From the NCBI RefSeq assembly GCF_021390395.1, contig NZ_JAJUWT010000018.1:168477-232476 (forward strand): a DNA stretch of 64,000 nt. Direction: 5' to 3'. The stretch is from Saccharothrix sp. S26. Its GTDB lineage: Bacteria; Actinomycetota; Actinomycetes; Mycobacteriales; Pseudonocardiaceae. A model generated the notes under the pieces. It saw only the letters and a program-made list of their open reading frames with translations. It was not told the origin of the DNA and ran no database searches. Shown in pieces: positions 26,009-35,000 of the stretch; the stretch's first letter is position 1, and the number at the start of each line of letters is the position of its first letter. The position numbers and the translations under genes are program-made.

Positions 26009-26197
26009 TCAGCCCACTGACCGGAGAGCGCTGAGCACGCCCAGGACGGCGATCAGCACGTCCACAACCACGGCCTGTCGGCCCACACCGACAGGCCGTG
26101 GTTGCCGAAGCGGTGATCCGCTGGACGAACTCGAGACCTGGCGCTTCAGCGATCGTTCGATCTCGCGGAGTTTGCGTTCCTCGTCGCGGTTCAGCAT
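26009..26197 (-). CDS. DUF3040-like small membrane-anchored protein
   Basis: A 62-residue product from ATG 26197. The start LNRDEERKLREIERSLKRQ matches the N-terminal helix of actinobacterial DUF3040 proteins (LSxxExRxLxEIExxL), and a hydrophobic segment (VVVDVLIAVLGVLSAL) near the C-terminus could cross the membrane. It is shorter than the usual family members, which have two membrane segments, so it may be truncated. Confidence 0.5.
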   Translation of the reverse strand: MLNRDEERKLREIERSLKRQVSSSSSGSPLRQPRPVGVGRQAVVVDVLIAVLGVLSALRSVG

Positions 26198-26325
26198 CGT
26201 GACGGACGGCCTTCTCAGACGCAGGTCGCCCAGTCCTGGTGGCTCAGTCCGCACATGGCGTCGTGGAAATACGTGCTGACGCCCACTTGCGGCCGCCGGA
26301 ACCCGATCCTGTCGCCGCGGCCCGC

Positions 26326-26523
26326 CTAGCGTTGTTTGCGGTCGGGGGCTCGTATCCCAGACGTGGTGCCGTCCCTCGCCGGGCCAGTGCGCCTCGCCGC
26401 CCTCCGCAGCGCCCGGTACGTGATCTGCTGGTAGCCGGGCTTGTGCCTCAGGTCCTTCTCCAACCCCGCGATCAGATACAGGTTTTGTTCTGCTGCATCG
26501 TGCGCATCTCCGATCCACTTCAT
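26326..26523 (-). CDS. Short hypothetical ORF
   Basis: From ATG 26523 the minus strand encodes 65 residues: an amphipathic-looking N-terminal half (DAHDAAEQNLYLIAGLEKDL) and a basic C-terminus. I do not recognise the family and no strong ribosome-binding site is visible. Confidence 0.25.
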   Translation of the reverse strand: MKWIGDAHDAAEQNLYLIAGLEKDLRHKPGYQQITYRALRRAARRTGPARDGTTSGIRAPDRKQR

Positions 26524-26611
26524 GCGCGCGAGGCGGCACGCCTGCCATTGCCGAGATCCAGTCGCACCATCCCTGGGAACGCGACGGATCGCCGCACCAA
26601 CCAGTCCCGAG

Positions 26612-27130
26612 TCATTCCTGCCGGCGGTCGCCGGCGCAGGTAGTGCGCGGGAGGTCTGCGGTCGTGCGTGCGTCGGCGGGGGCGCGGTGTGCGGGGCCGT
26701 CGGTATCGATACCTGCCGTCGCACAACGCTCCTGCAGCTTTCGGCGTCCGGCGTTGTGGATCAGCCTGTCCACTTCGAGCGTGCAGACCCCAATGCCGAC
26801 TGGCAGTGACCTGCCGGCGCGCCGGAACTCCGTCTCGAAGAACCCCTGTTCGAACGGCACGTTGTGCGCGACGAGGATCACTCAGTCCAACTGCTCCGCG
26901 ACCAGCTCCACCATGTCCGCGAAGCACAGCAATCCGTGCACATCGGATCCGGTGATGCCGTACACCGACGACCGCCTGGGGTCGACCAGCGTGCTCCACT
27001 CCCCCCAGCCATTCGCCGTCGGGCCCTAGCCGCACGACGGCGATCTCGATGACTCGATCTCCCTGGCGCGGCGCGAACACCGTCGTCTCCAGTTCCACCA
27101 CGTCGAACGAGAAGCCGTCGAGCGCCGAGT
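26612..27130 (-). pseudogene. DEDD-type 3'-5' exonuclease (DnaQ-like) pseudogene
   Basis: Pieces of one exonuclease appear in order: FDVVELETTVFAPRQGDRVIE (exo I motif DxE-like, with V in place of the first D) and VVRLGPDGEWLGGVEH. After a frameshift near 26990 come VYGITGSDVHGL and ADMVELVAEQLD, then a TGA at 26882-26884 where Trp is expected. The frame resumes with VILVAHNVPFEQGFFETEFR and LEVDRLIHNAGRRKLQERC (exo II/III region). At least one shift and one nonsense codon are present, and the first motif is altered, so it cannot be functional. Confidence 0.65.
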
Positions 27131-27615
27131 ACGAGACCGGTGCGCGCAGCAGGCAAGGTAAGTTTGCCGTGGGCGTAGGCACGCTCTCGCAGTGGTCGCC
27201 TGAGGTGTACGTCGTGTTTGCCGACAACGGTGTTCGGCACCTCTGCGACCAGCTCGACGGCGGTTGGTCCTGCATGAAGCGCAGCCGTGATCGTGTCGCC
27301 TTCGGGACGAGCTGGACCTCGATCCACTCGGCCACCGTCCGGCTTTTCCCGTAGGTGCTACATGGCTCAATGCGCTTGAGACCCGAACGATCCTCCCGAA
27401 CAGCGGCACGCGCCGGTGTTCGGACGAACACTGACGCACAGGCATCCGCGTCGAATACCGGTTCGGAGTCGCAGCTGAGCAGGAGTCGAGCCGACGCGCG
27501 TCGTCCCGGTCTGACTGAGCATCGTCAGATCGTTGGGTCGTGCCGACAAAGCTCACCGGCTGGCGCGGTGGTTCCTCCATCGCACCGGCCGGTGAGGGTG
27601 TTCAAGCGAACGGCT
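27131..27615. other. Stretch without a supported gene
   Basis: Between the exonuclease remnant and the first beta-lactamase-like gene I see only arginine/proline-rich frames without motifs. No repeat or hairpin stood out. Confidence 0.35.
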
Positions 27616-28854
27616 TCACTTCGTGGCGCACAGGGCCTTGTCGAAGAAGGCGAGAACTTCCGGCGCCCCGACCCCGAGGTCGTCGTTCGTCACGACGACG
27701 GTGACCGCCCGGCCGTCCGGGGTGATCGCGGCGCGGCTCTGGAAGCCGTCGGCGTCGCCGCCGTGGCCGTACGCGGTGACTCCGCAGCTGAGCTTCATCT
27801 CGATGGTCCCCAGGCCGTAGCGCCATCCCGCGGGAAAGCCGGGGGCCTCGACCGTCTGACGCATCTCCGCCAGCTGACGGGGCTTGAGCAGTCGGCCCTC
27901 CTGAAGGGCGACCATGAACTTGTTCAGATCACTCGGGGTCGCGATGATCTGTCCTGCGGCACCGGCGATCGACGGGTCGAACCGGGTGATGTCGACCAGC
28001 TCACCGGGGATCGGGTTGCCCTTATCGTCTTTGGCGAACAGGTAACCCTGCGGGTGGGGCGCACGGATGTCGCGGTCGCCCGGTCCGGGATAGTACGTCT
28101 TCTTCAGCCCGGCACGGTTGATGACCTGGTTCGTGATCACCTCGGCCAGCGGTCGCCCAGTCGCTTTCTGCACCACGAGACCCAGCAGCACGTACCCGGC
28201 GTTGCTGTACATCCACACCCGGTCCTGTCCAGGAGCGAACGTGGGAGCCTTGGCCAGCGCGGCATCCAACAGCTCCCTCGCCTCGAAGTACCTGTCCCTG
28301 ATCGGCAGGATCCCCTGCTCGGGAATGAGAGGCATCTCGCGGGTCATGCCGCTGGTGTGGTTCAACAGCTGCCTGATCGTGATGTTCCGGCCGTCGATCG
28401 CCGCACCGGCACCGGTTCCCCGCACCACACCGGGCAAGTACTTCTCGACCGTGTCGTCCAGCGAGAGCTTGCCATCGCCGGCCAGCTGCAGGGCCGCCAC
28501 CGCGACGAACATCTTGGTGCTGCTGGCGATTCGCACGTAGCCGTCCGTCGGAACCTTCGACTTCGTCCGAATGTCCCCCACTCCGGCAGTGTAGTTCACC
28601 ACCCGCCCGTCCCGGTTCCGCACGGACATCAGCGCCCCCGGCAGAGTTCCGTCCTTGACCAACTCCTCCAGGCCCGCCTGCAGCGACTTGTCATGAACCG
28701 GCGTCGACTTCTCCTTCAACGCATCCGCCGAGGCCACCGAGGTCACCGTGATACCGGCAACGGCCACCGCCGCGATTGCCGCCACGACCGCACGACGGCG
28801 CCGACGCGCTGGGCCCGGGTTGGTTCCGGCTGGGCGACTCAGACCTTTCAGCAA
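27616..28854 (-). CDS. Exported serine hydrolase, class C beta-lactamase/DD-peptidase-like (copy 1)
   Basis: A beta-lactamase-fold (PF00144-type) hydrolase of 412 residues. I chose TTG 28854 because GGAG lies 8 bases upstream and the reading begins with a basic Sec-type signal (PARRRRRAVVAAIAAVAVAGI). Catalytic motifs are SSTK (SxxK), YSNAGY (YxN) and GHGGD (the KTG equivalent). Typical surrounding segments are LPGALMSVRNRDG and TIRQLLNHTSGM. The role could be D-alanyl-D-alanine carboxypeptidase, esterase or beta-lactamase; sequence does not decide. It is a tandem paralogue of the next gene, with the same orientation and the same unusual start. Confidence 0.88.
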   Translation of the reverse strand: MLKGLSRPAGTNPGPARRRRRAVVAAIAAVAVAGITVTSVASADALKEKSTPVHDKSLQAGLEELVKDGTLPGALMSVRNRDGRVVNYTAGVGDIRTKSKVPTDGYVRIASSTKMFVAVAALQLAGDGKLSLDDTVEKYLPGVVRGTGAGAAIDGRNITIRQLLNHTSGMTREMPLIPEQGILPIRDRYFEARELLDAALAKAPTFAPGQDRVWMYSNAGYVLLGLVVQKATGRPLAEVITNQVINRAGLKKTYYPGPGDRDIRAPHPQGYLFAKDDKGNPIPGELVDITRFDPSIAGAAGQIIATPSDLNKFMVALQEGRLLKPRQLAEMRQTVEAPGFPAGWRYGLGTIEMKLSCGVTAYGHGGDADGFQSRAAITPDGRAVTVVVTNDDLGVGAPEVLAFFDKALCATK

Positions 28855-29103
28855 AAGACACTCTCCAAATTGGATGGTTCGCACTGACACCCCTAGTTTT
28901 GCCGCGCCTCCGGCTCCCGACGATCCCCCGCGCTGCACAACTCTGGTACAGCCAGCACTACCTCCGTCGACGCCCCGACCGGTCGGATCCCGGTGGAAAC
29001 GCACGTACGGCAAGGGCTCGGGTGCGGATGCGTTGAGCACCCGCCCGAGCCCTTGCCGTTGTGTGGCTTCCCAAGCGCGGAAGCTATCTCTTCTCTACCG
29101 GGG

Positions 29104-30291
29104 TCAGTTCGCGCAGAGAGCGGCGTCGATGAGTGCGCCCCGGTCCGCGGCGACGGACTTGTCGGTCACCGATCCGTTGAGCGAGGTGACCGTGAGGGTT
29201 GCCGCGCGACCGTCATCGGTGGTCGCGTTGAGAGTCGAGTAGCCCGGGATGTCGCCGCCGTGGCCCCATGCGATTTTCCCACAGCTCAACGGCATGCTGA
29301 AGATGCCGAGTCCGTAGCCCTGGCCCGACTCCGGGTCCGTCGGGATGGTGGTGCGCATCTGAGCCAGCTGGGCCCGATCGAGCAGCTCGCCACCCAGCAG
29401 CGCGCGTAGGAAGGTGTTGAGGTCGTCGGGTGTGGAGACCAGCTGACCGGCTGCCCAGCCCCAGCTCGGGTCCATGCGGGTGAAGTCGAACAGCTCCTTG
29501 GTAGTCGGGTTGCGCTGGTAGCCCTGGGGGTGTCGGCCACGGATGTCCTGCTCGCCGACCTCGGGCGCGTACGTGTCGCGCAGACCGATCCGCTCGATGA
29601 CCCTGGTGGTCACCAGTTCGTTGAACGGGCGACCGGTGACCCGCTGCGCGATCAGGCCGACCAGGACGTAGTTCGTGTTGCTGTAGGACCAGCCGCTGCC
29701 GGCGGGCCGGCCGTCCTCCCGGGCGTTCGCCAGGTCGAGCAGTTCACGCGGTTCGAGGTAGACATGCCGGTACGGGAAGAAGTCGCCCAAGGGCGCGAAC
29801 ATCGACTCGGTGTAGTCCGGCAGGCCGCTGTTGTGCTGCAGCAGCTGGCGAACCGTGATCTTCGAGGCGTCCACGCCCTTGGCCCGCACCAGGCCCGGCA
29901 GGTACTTCTCGATCGATGCGTCGAGCTCCAGCCTGCCCTCCCCGACGAGCTGCAGCACGACCACGGAGGCGAACATCTTGCTCGCGCTGCCGATCCTCAC
30001 CCTGCCGTTCACCGGCACCTGCTCGCCGGTCCGCAGGTCACCGCGCCCAGCCGTGTAGTGGCGGGTCCGGCCATGCCGGTCCCGGACTGCGGCCAGCGCT
30101 CCTGGGTGCCGGTCGACACCGACGAGCTTGTCGATGCTCTGCTGTACGACGTCGCGGCGAGGCTCGGCCTGGGCGGCTGGGACCGGGCCGGCGAACGCGA
30201 GACCGCCTGCAGCGACCGCCGCCGCCGTCATGGTGGCCATCCGGCGATACCCCGAGGAAGGTCGATATCGGCGGGAAGAGGATGTGAACAA
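29104..30291 (-). CDS. Exported serine hydrolase, class C beta-lactamase/DD-peptidase-like (copy 2)
   Basis: Paralogue of the preceding gene, 395 residues from TTG 30291, which lies 9 bases after GGAG. The signal is RRMATMTAAAVAAGGLAFA followed by an Ala-rich cleavage region. Catalytic motifs are SASK, YSNTNY and GHGGD, with QLLQHNSGLPDYTES between. The two genes are separated by about 250 bp containing the first gene's leader, so they may be separately transcribed. A repeat copy (30430-30506) lies about 140 bp upstream. Confidence 0.88.
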   Translation of the reverse strand: MFTSSSRRYRPSSGYRRMATMTAAAVAAGGLAFAGPVPAAQAEPRRDVVQQSIDKLVGVDRHPGALAAVRDRHGRTRHYTAGRGDLRTGEQVPVNGRVRIGSASKMFASVVVLQLVGEGRLELDASIEKYLPGLVRAKGVDASKITVRQLLQHNSGLPDYTESMFAPLGDFFPYRHVYLEPRELLDLANAREDGRPAGSGWSYSNTNYVLVGLIAQRVTGRPFNELVTTRVIERIGLRDTYAPEVGEQDIRGRHPQGYQRNPTTKELFDFTRMDPSWGWAAGQLVSTPDDLNTFLRALLGGELLDRAQLAQMRTTIPTDPESGQGYGLGIFSMPLSCGKIAWGHGGDIPGYSTLNATTDDGRAATLTVTSLNGSVTDKSVAADRGALIDAALCAN

Positions 30292-30429
30292 GGCAGACAA
30301 CTCCTGGGTTCCACGGATGTCAGTCTTGCTGTGACCGACTGACTCCAGGCTCCTCATCTCCTCCGGAGTGGACAATCCAGCTTGCTGAACAACCGAGGTA
30401 GTGGTGGCACCCCCAAGCGCGGGCTTCTC

Positions 30430-30506
30430 TTGCCCTGGTGGGTGAGCGATGGCGGGCAGGTCGACTCGGTCCGATGTGGAGTTGTGCTGATGGGATGAGG
30501 TCCGGC
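30430..30506. repeat. Dispersed ~77-bp repeat, copy D1
   Basis: This stretch matches 33709-33786 closely by eye, including an identical 22-bp core around GTCGACTCGGTCCGATGTGG. It lies upstream of the second beta-lactamase-like gene; the other copy is directly upstream of the histidine kinase gene. Confidence 0.65.
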
Positions 30507-31116
30507 TTGGCCAGCCTTGGGCGGTTTCCGGTGGCCCGCGACGACGCCGTCCGGACCAGACGGTTGCCGCGCAGCCAGCGGGTATCGCGCAGGCGGGACA
30601 GTCTTCGTTGCAGGAGCGGGTGTGCGCGGGAGAGAAGAGTGCATCGGCTGTTCGTTACCAGGCTGGTCGAGAAACGCTGTCGGAACTGTCCAGTCGGCCG
30701 CAACGCCGAGACTCTCAAAGGGATCGCCCGCTGAGGACGTCGCCCGATGTCGGGTTTGGCGATCACTCAGTACCGGCTCAACCAGCCGGAGCGGACAAGC
30801 GGGCTGTCGGCTGGCGGAGCTGGGGATGCCGTCCGTGCGATGAATCAGGTTCGGCATGGCTCGGAAGGTTTCGGATCACCCGAACCATTTCGCACGCGCT
30901 GAGCATCTGTGGGCGCCGAGCAGTTCACTGAAGGCATCGGTCGTGCGTAGCGGTGCCGCGACGACGTGACCACCAGATCACAAGCCCGGTCGTGAGGATC
31001 CGGTGACCGGCGGTCCTGGTGTAGTGGTGATGTCGATCGAGGGCGCGGGCATGGTCGACCGGTGCCTCACGCCACTGGTGTGGGACCGGACGCATGGCAC
31101 GTCATCCGCACGGCCA
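30507..31116. other. Intergenic stretch, no supported gene
   Basis: About 600 bp between the beta-lactamase-like pair and the quinone oxidoreductase. All frames are arginine/proline-rich with no motif; I see no transposon end or RNA gene. Confidence 0.4.
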
Positions 31117-32070
31117 TTACAGCGGGCGGTGTCCTACCTGAGCGTGCTGGCCGATGTCGAGGATCAGCTTGCCGCGGTCGCGGCCTTCTACGAGCGCCTG
31201 AATGGCCGTGCCCGCGTTCTTCCAATCCTCGCGCCGGGAGATGCCTGGGCTCAGGGTGCCGTCCGTGACCCGCGCGGCCAACCAGGACAGGTCTGTGGAC
31301 AGTCCGGCGCAGGCGCCCAGGAAGAAGGAGGTGATGCTGCGGTTGTTCCGGCCGTCGTGACCGGAGAAGGCCAAGGCGGGGAAGTGCTCCCCTCCGCCAC
31401 TCATGTGCCCGACCGACACCAGAACGCCGTCTTCCGCGAGTCTCTCGTACGCCTGCACCATGCGTTCACCACCGACCACGTCGATGACGCCGGCGACTGG
31501 TTCGTCGAGGTCTCCTGGCTCGCGGACCACCTCATCGGCGCCCAGTGCCCGCAACTGGTCACCGTTCGCGTCCGGGTCACCGGTGGAGGCCACTACGTAG
31601 GCGCCGCCGAGTCGGGACAGTTGCACGGCGTATCGGCCCACCGCACCCGTGGCACCGGTCACGAGAACTCGGCGGCCGAGAATCGGGCCCAGCCTGTGCA
31701 GCGCGCGCAGCGCACTGGTACCCGCCACCGGAACCGTGCTGACGGCGGCGAGGTCGGCGCCGGCCGGGGCGACGCCGATCCAATCGGTCCGGACCGCGCG
31801 AAGCTCGGCCCACCCGCCGGCGAAGCCGAGCGTCACCACCGGTGTGCCGACAGCTGGACCCGAGCCGTCCGCCGCCGCCCGCACGACGACCCCGGCGGCG
31901 TCGTAACCAGGCACGCTGCCCTCCGGAGCGGCGTCCAGGTAAAGGTCACCGGGGTTGACGGAGCTGGCGATCACACGGACGACAGCCTCGTCGGCGGCCG
32001 GCTCCGGGTCGGAAACCGAGCCGAGCCGGAGGTGGCCGGGTGCGGAGTGGTCGAGGAGCAGGGCTCGCAT
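31117..32070 (-). CDS. Zinc-type alcohol dehydrogenase/quinone oxidoreductase family protein
   Basis: MDR-superfamily oxidoreductase of 317 residues with GGAGG before ATG 32070. The N-terminal GroES-like domain (about 1-120) has VNPGDLYLD and VPGYDAAGVV; the NADPH-binding Rossmann part has VLVTGATGAVGRYAVQLSR and LGADEVV. The structural and catalytic zinc cysteines are absent, so it belongs to the zinc-free quinone-reductase branch. It is divergent from a TetR regulator across 94 bp that contain a palindrome, a common arrangement for a self-controlled detoxification pair. Confidence 0.88.
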   Translation of the reverse strand: MRALLLDHSAPGHLRLGSVSDPEPAADEAVVRVIASSVNPGDLYLDAAPEGSVPGYDAAGVVVRAAADGSGPAVGTPVVTLGFAGGWAELRAVRTDWIGVAPAGADLAAVSTVPVAGTSALRALHRLGPILGRRVLVTGATGAVGRYAVQLSRLGGAYVVASTGDPDANGDQLRALGADEVVREPGDLDEPVAGVIDVVGGERMVQAYERLAEDGVLVSVGHMSGGGEHFPALAFSGHDGRNNRSITSFFLGACAGLSTDLSWLAARVTDGTLSPGISRREDWKNAGTAIQALVEGRDRGKLILDIGQHAQVGHRPL

Positions 32071-32108
32071 AGGTGCCTCCCGGTTCGGTGATCGTTCCGC
32101 ACCACCTT

Positions 32109-32121
32109 GCCACTGAGTGGC
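32109..32121. promoter_or_regulatory. Candidate TetR operator
   Basis: GCCACT-G-AGTGGC is a perfect 13-bp inverted repeat in the short divergent promoter between the quinone oxidoreductase and TetR genes, a typical place for a TetR operator. No second copy was noticed. Confidence 0.45.
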
Positions 32122-32164
32122 GTTTGCTTTCAAGCGGCATATGGCATCGAGGTAAGATCGCCGC

Positions 32165-32833
32165 ATGGACATCGACTCCGTGTCGCCTCCCGGCCCACGG
32201 CCGACGCTGCGGGAGCGCAAGAAACAGCGCACACGCGAGGCGCTCGTCGACACCGCGCTGCGCCTGTTCACGCAACGTGATTTCGACAGCGTGACGCTGG
32301 ACGAGCTGTGCGACCGGGTGGAGGTGTCCAAGCGCACGTTCTTCCGCACCTTCGCCAGCAAGGAAGAAGTGGCGATGGCTCCGTACGAGGACATGTGGAA
32401 GGCGTTCATCGCCGAGCTGGAAACCCGGCCGGTGGATGCGAAACGCTCGATCCTGCAGGTGCTGCAAGACGCCGTGCTCGCCGCGATGCGGACTATGAAC
32501 ACCGGCGACTGGGCGCACCGGCTGCTGTCCTGCACACGGCTGGCCGGCAGGACTCCGGCGATCGAGGCGCACTGCCTGTACTTCTGCGGAGTCACCGTCC
32601 GCGCCGCCCTCGACGTCCTGCACCGCAGGTTCGGGCTCGACCCACACGACCTACGCCCCCGCCTGGCGCTGGACATCCTCGCCGCCGCGTTCCACCGCGC
32701 GCTGGAGACCTGGGCGGACCGGCCGCAAGACCCGACCGTTGAGCACCTCGCCACCGACACGCTCGCGGCCTTCGCCGCCATTCCCGGCAGCCTCACCCTC
32801 ACTGGTGTCGCACCGGCCAACCAGGGAGGATGA
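32165..32833 (+). CDS. TetR-family transcriptional regulator
   Basis: A 222-residue regulator with the N-terminal helix-turn-helix at about residues 18-62 (TREALVDTALRLFTQRDFDSV, DELCDRVEVSKRTFFRTFASK) and a C-terminal helical ligand domain of the MftR/AcrR kind. It likely controls the divergent oxidoreductase gene through the palindrome at 32109-32121. The ligand is unknown. Confidence 0.88.
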   Translation: MDIDSVSPPGPRPTLRERKKQRTREALVDTALRLFTQRDFDSVTLDELCDRVEVSKRTFFRTFASKEEVAMAPYEDMWKAFIAELETRPVDAKRSILQVLQDAVLAAMRTMNTGDWAHRLLSCTRLAGRTPAIEAHCLYFCGVTVRAALDVLHRRFGLDPHDLRPRLALDILAAAFHRALETWADRPQDPTVEHLATDTLAAFAAIPGSLTLTGVAPANQGG

Positions 32834-32974
32834 CTCACCCACCCGTCCGGCACGAAGCCGTCCGGTCAACATCGTGCGCTCGAACGCCTGGCGTGATCGC
32901 CGAGGTTGCCACCTCTCCCGACTGGTCTTGGCCGCAAAGTGGCGGTATTTACCCTTCGGCAGGGTCGCCGGGTT

Positions 32975-33265
32975 CTCGACCTCGGCCGGGTCGGGCTCGG
33001 CTATTGGGTTCTGCCGTCGGCGCGCGGCCGAGGGCTGGTTCGCGAGGCTGTGGCCGGACTCGCCGACTGGGCGTTCGACCAGCTCGGCAGCTGGCGCGTC
33101 GAGCTGTGCATCGAGCCGTGGAACGAACCGTCGAAGCAAGTGGCGCTCAGCGCAGGGTTCGTTCGGGAAGGACTGCTGCGCAACTGGCAGGCCGTGGCTG
33201 GGCGACGGTCCGACGTGGAGATGTTCTCCCGCGTCCGACCGCTCGCATCCGGGTCGGACGACTGA
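32975..33265 (+). pseudogene. GNAT acetyltransferase, 5'-truncated remnant
   Basis: The frame reads the C-terminal half of a RimJ/RimL-type N-acetyltransferase: LGYWVLPSARGRGLVREAV (motif A), IEPWNEPSKQVALSAGFVREG (motif B) and a normal end. The first 75-85 residues of the domain are missing; upstream frames show only scattered fragments. It may be translated from ATG 32906 as a short product, but an active enzyme is unlikely. Confidence 0.6.
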
Positions 33266-33530
33266 TAGGGCTGCTCGAGCCATCCTCGGCTCAAGCGGCG
33301 GACTCCGTCGCACTTGTATCGACGTGCGCGGAGAGGGATCCGGCCGCTGTTGCCCCACTGGCCCATGTCCGGCGGCGGCCGGCTCCACCTACCGCCGCTG
33401 ACGGCGAACAGCTGCCGCCACGACCGCCGGGATTGTGCGGACGTAACAACGCACGGTGTCCCCCTCCGCTGCGTCGACGGCGTTCGTGCTCGTCGAACCG
33501 GGCCGGCATCGCCGCCGCCGAGCGAAAGGT
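33266..33530. other. Intergenic stretch before the two-component operon
   Basis: No gene supported between the GNAT remnant and the repeat-rich leader of the histidine kinase gene. Confidence 0.35.
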
Positions 33531-33600
33531 ACAGCCTGCGCTACCAAGAACCACCTGCAGTCTGGGTCGCTCTGACCAGCGGACGACATTACGTTCTGCC
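33531..33600 (+). repeat. Dispersed ~70-bp repeat, copy A (two-component leader)
   Basis: The stretch begins TACAGCCTGCGCTACCAAGA and ends GACATTACGTTCTGCC. It aligns along its length with the reverse complement of 39368-39440, in front of the ABC exporter operon. It lies about 200 bp upstream of the histidine kinase start, in the same orientation relative to the operon as the copy at the exporter. Confidence 0.7.
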
Positions 33601-33708
33601 GTGGATCCACGATTCCATGCGGCTCGCGATTGTTCGGCGCCAGGCGTCGACGGCCTGAGCACGTCCGTCCGACTTCTCGACACAGACGACCTCGTGACAG
33701 CCACCAGC

Positions 33709-33786
33709 TTGCCCAGGTGGGTGGGCGACGGAGGGTGGGTCGACTCGGTCCGATGTGGAGTCTGCCGATCGGATAGGGTCCGGGCT
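33709..33786 (+). repeat. Dispersed ~77-bp repeat, copy D2 (histidine kinase promoter)
   Basis: Second copy of the repeat at 30430-30506, ending only 12 bp before the histidine kinase ATG, so it probably carries promoter or leader sequence for this operon. Confidence 0.65.
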
Positions 33787-33797
33787 CGGGAGGTGGA

Positions 33798-35000
33798 ATG
33801 ACTCGGGTGTCGCGGCGCCTGTGGGCGTCGCTCGATGCCGTTGCGCGCCTGATAGGCGGCCTGGCGACCGCGTTGCTCGCAATGGCCGTGCTCGTCTGGA
33901 TCGGCGTGGTCGTGCTGCTCAGCTGCGTTGGTGTCGGCATTGTCCTGGTGCCCTCCGCTCTGAGTGTGCTGCGGGCGGTCGCGAACCGGGAACGGGCCCG
34001 GCTCGATGTTCTCGGCCCCGGCCTCGTGCCGCACCGGGCGCGGGCCGCGCTGCGCGACGTGACGGTGCGACGTGAGCTGGCATGGCTGTTGCTGCACGCC
34101 ACAGCCGGCTTCGCCGCCGGGTTCATCGGGCTCTCGTTGCCGGCCATGATGCTGCAGAACACGACGTACCCGTTCTGGTACCACTTGCTGCCGCCCGAGG
34201 ACAACTCCCCCAGCTTCCTCTTCTGGACCATCACGGGTCCCTTGACCGTCGGAGCCACCGGCGTGCTCTGCGGCGCCTTCATCATCGCGCTCGGGCCGGC
34301 TCTCGCCCGGGCGCAGGAGTGGCCGGGCCGGCACCTGCTGGCGCCCCCCGCGGGCGCCGACCTCTCGTTGCGGGTCGTCGAGTTGACCGCTACCCGCGCC
34401 GCCGCTCTCGACGCGCACGCCGCCGAGCTGCGCCGCATCGAGCGGTCGCTGCACGACGGCACGCAGAACCGACTAGTCGCGGTGAACGTGCTGCTCGGCG
34501 CCGTGCGGCGGGCCGTGGACCGCGACCCCGCCGCGGCCCATTCCGCGCTGGACCGAGCTCAGGACGCCGCCGAACAGGCACTTGCCGAGCTGCGTGCGGT
34601 GGCGCGCAGCATCCTGCCCCCGGTGCTGGCCGACCGCGGGCTCGCCGGCGCCCTGGACGGCCTCGCGAGCAGCTGCGGCGTGCCGTGTGAGTTGGTGGTG
34701 GACGTACCGGGCCGGTGCGCCGCCTCCGTCGAGGCCACCGCGTACTTCGTGGTGGCAGAGGCCCTGTCCAACGTGACCAAGCACAGCGGCGCCACGAAAG
34801 CCGTGGTGGAGGTGACCAGGCAGGGCAGCCGGCTGCTGCTGCGGATCTGTGACGACGGCCGGGGTGGCGCGGACGAGACCGGCGGGTCGGGTCTGGCGGG
34901 TATCCGCCGGCGGATCGAGGCATACGACGGGCGCTTCACCCTTGACAGCCCGGCCGGCGGGCCGACATCGATGCGAGTGGAGTTGCCGTGCGGATCGTGA
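33798..35000 (+). CDS. NarL-type sensor histidine kinase
   Basis: A 400-residue membrane sensor kinase. Four hydrophobic segments (about 18-60, 98-120 and 140-172) form an N-terminal membrane region with a short external part (NTTYPFWYHLLPPEDN). The HisKA_3 dimerisation helix follows with phospho-acceptor His near 220 in ERSLHDGTQNRL. The C-terminal HATPase has EALSNVTKHSGA, DDGRGGA and GSGLAGIRRRI. GGAGG precedes ATG 33798. It overlaps its response regulator by 13 bp, and the operon converges on the ABC exporter operon. Confidence 0.92.
   Translation: MTRVSRRLWASLDAVARLIGGLATALLAMAVLVWIGVVVLLSCVGVGIVLVPSALSVLRAVANRERARLDVLGPGLVPHRARAALRDVTVRRELAWLLLHATAGFAAGFIGLSLPAMMLQNTTYPFWYHLLPPEDNSPSFLFWTITGPLTVGATGVLCGAFIIALGPALARAQEWPGRHLLAPPAGADLSLRVVELTATRAAALDAHAAELRRIERSLHDGTQNRLVAVNVLLGAVRRAVDRDPAAAHSALDRAQDAAEQALAELRAVARSILPPVLADRGLAGALDGLASSCGVPCELVVDVPGRCAASVEATAYFVVAEALSNVTKHSGATKAVVEVTRQGSRLLLRICDDGRGGADETGGSGLAGIRRRIEAYDGRFTLDSPAGGPTSMRVELPCGS

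Noticed and set aside
31003..32091. Plus-strand frame across the quinone oxidoreductase
   Set aside because: The minus strand carries the full MDR motif set with a good ribosome-binding site, so the plus frame is a shadow.
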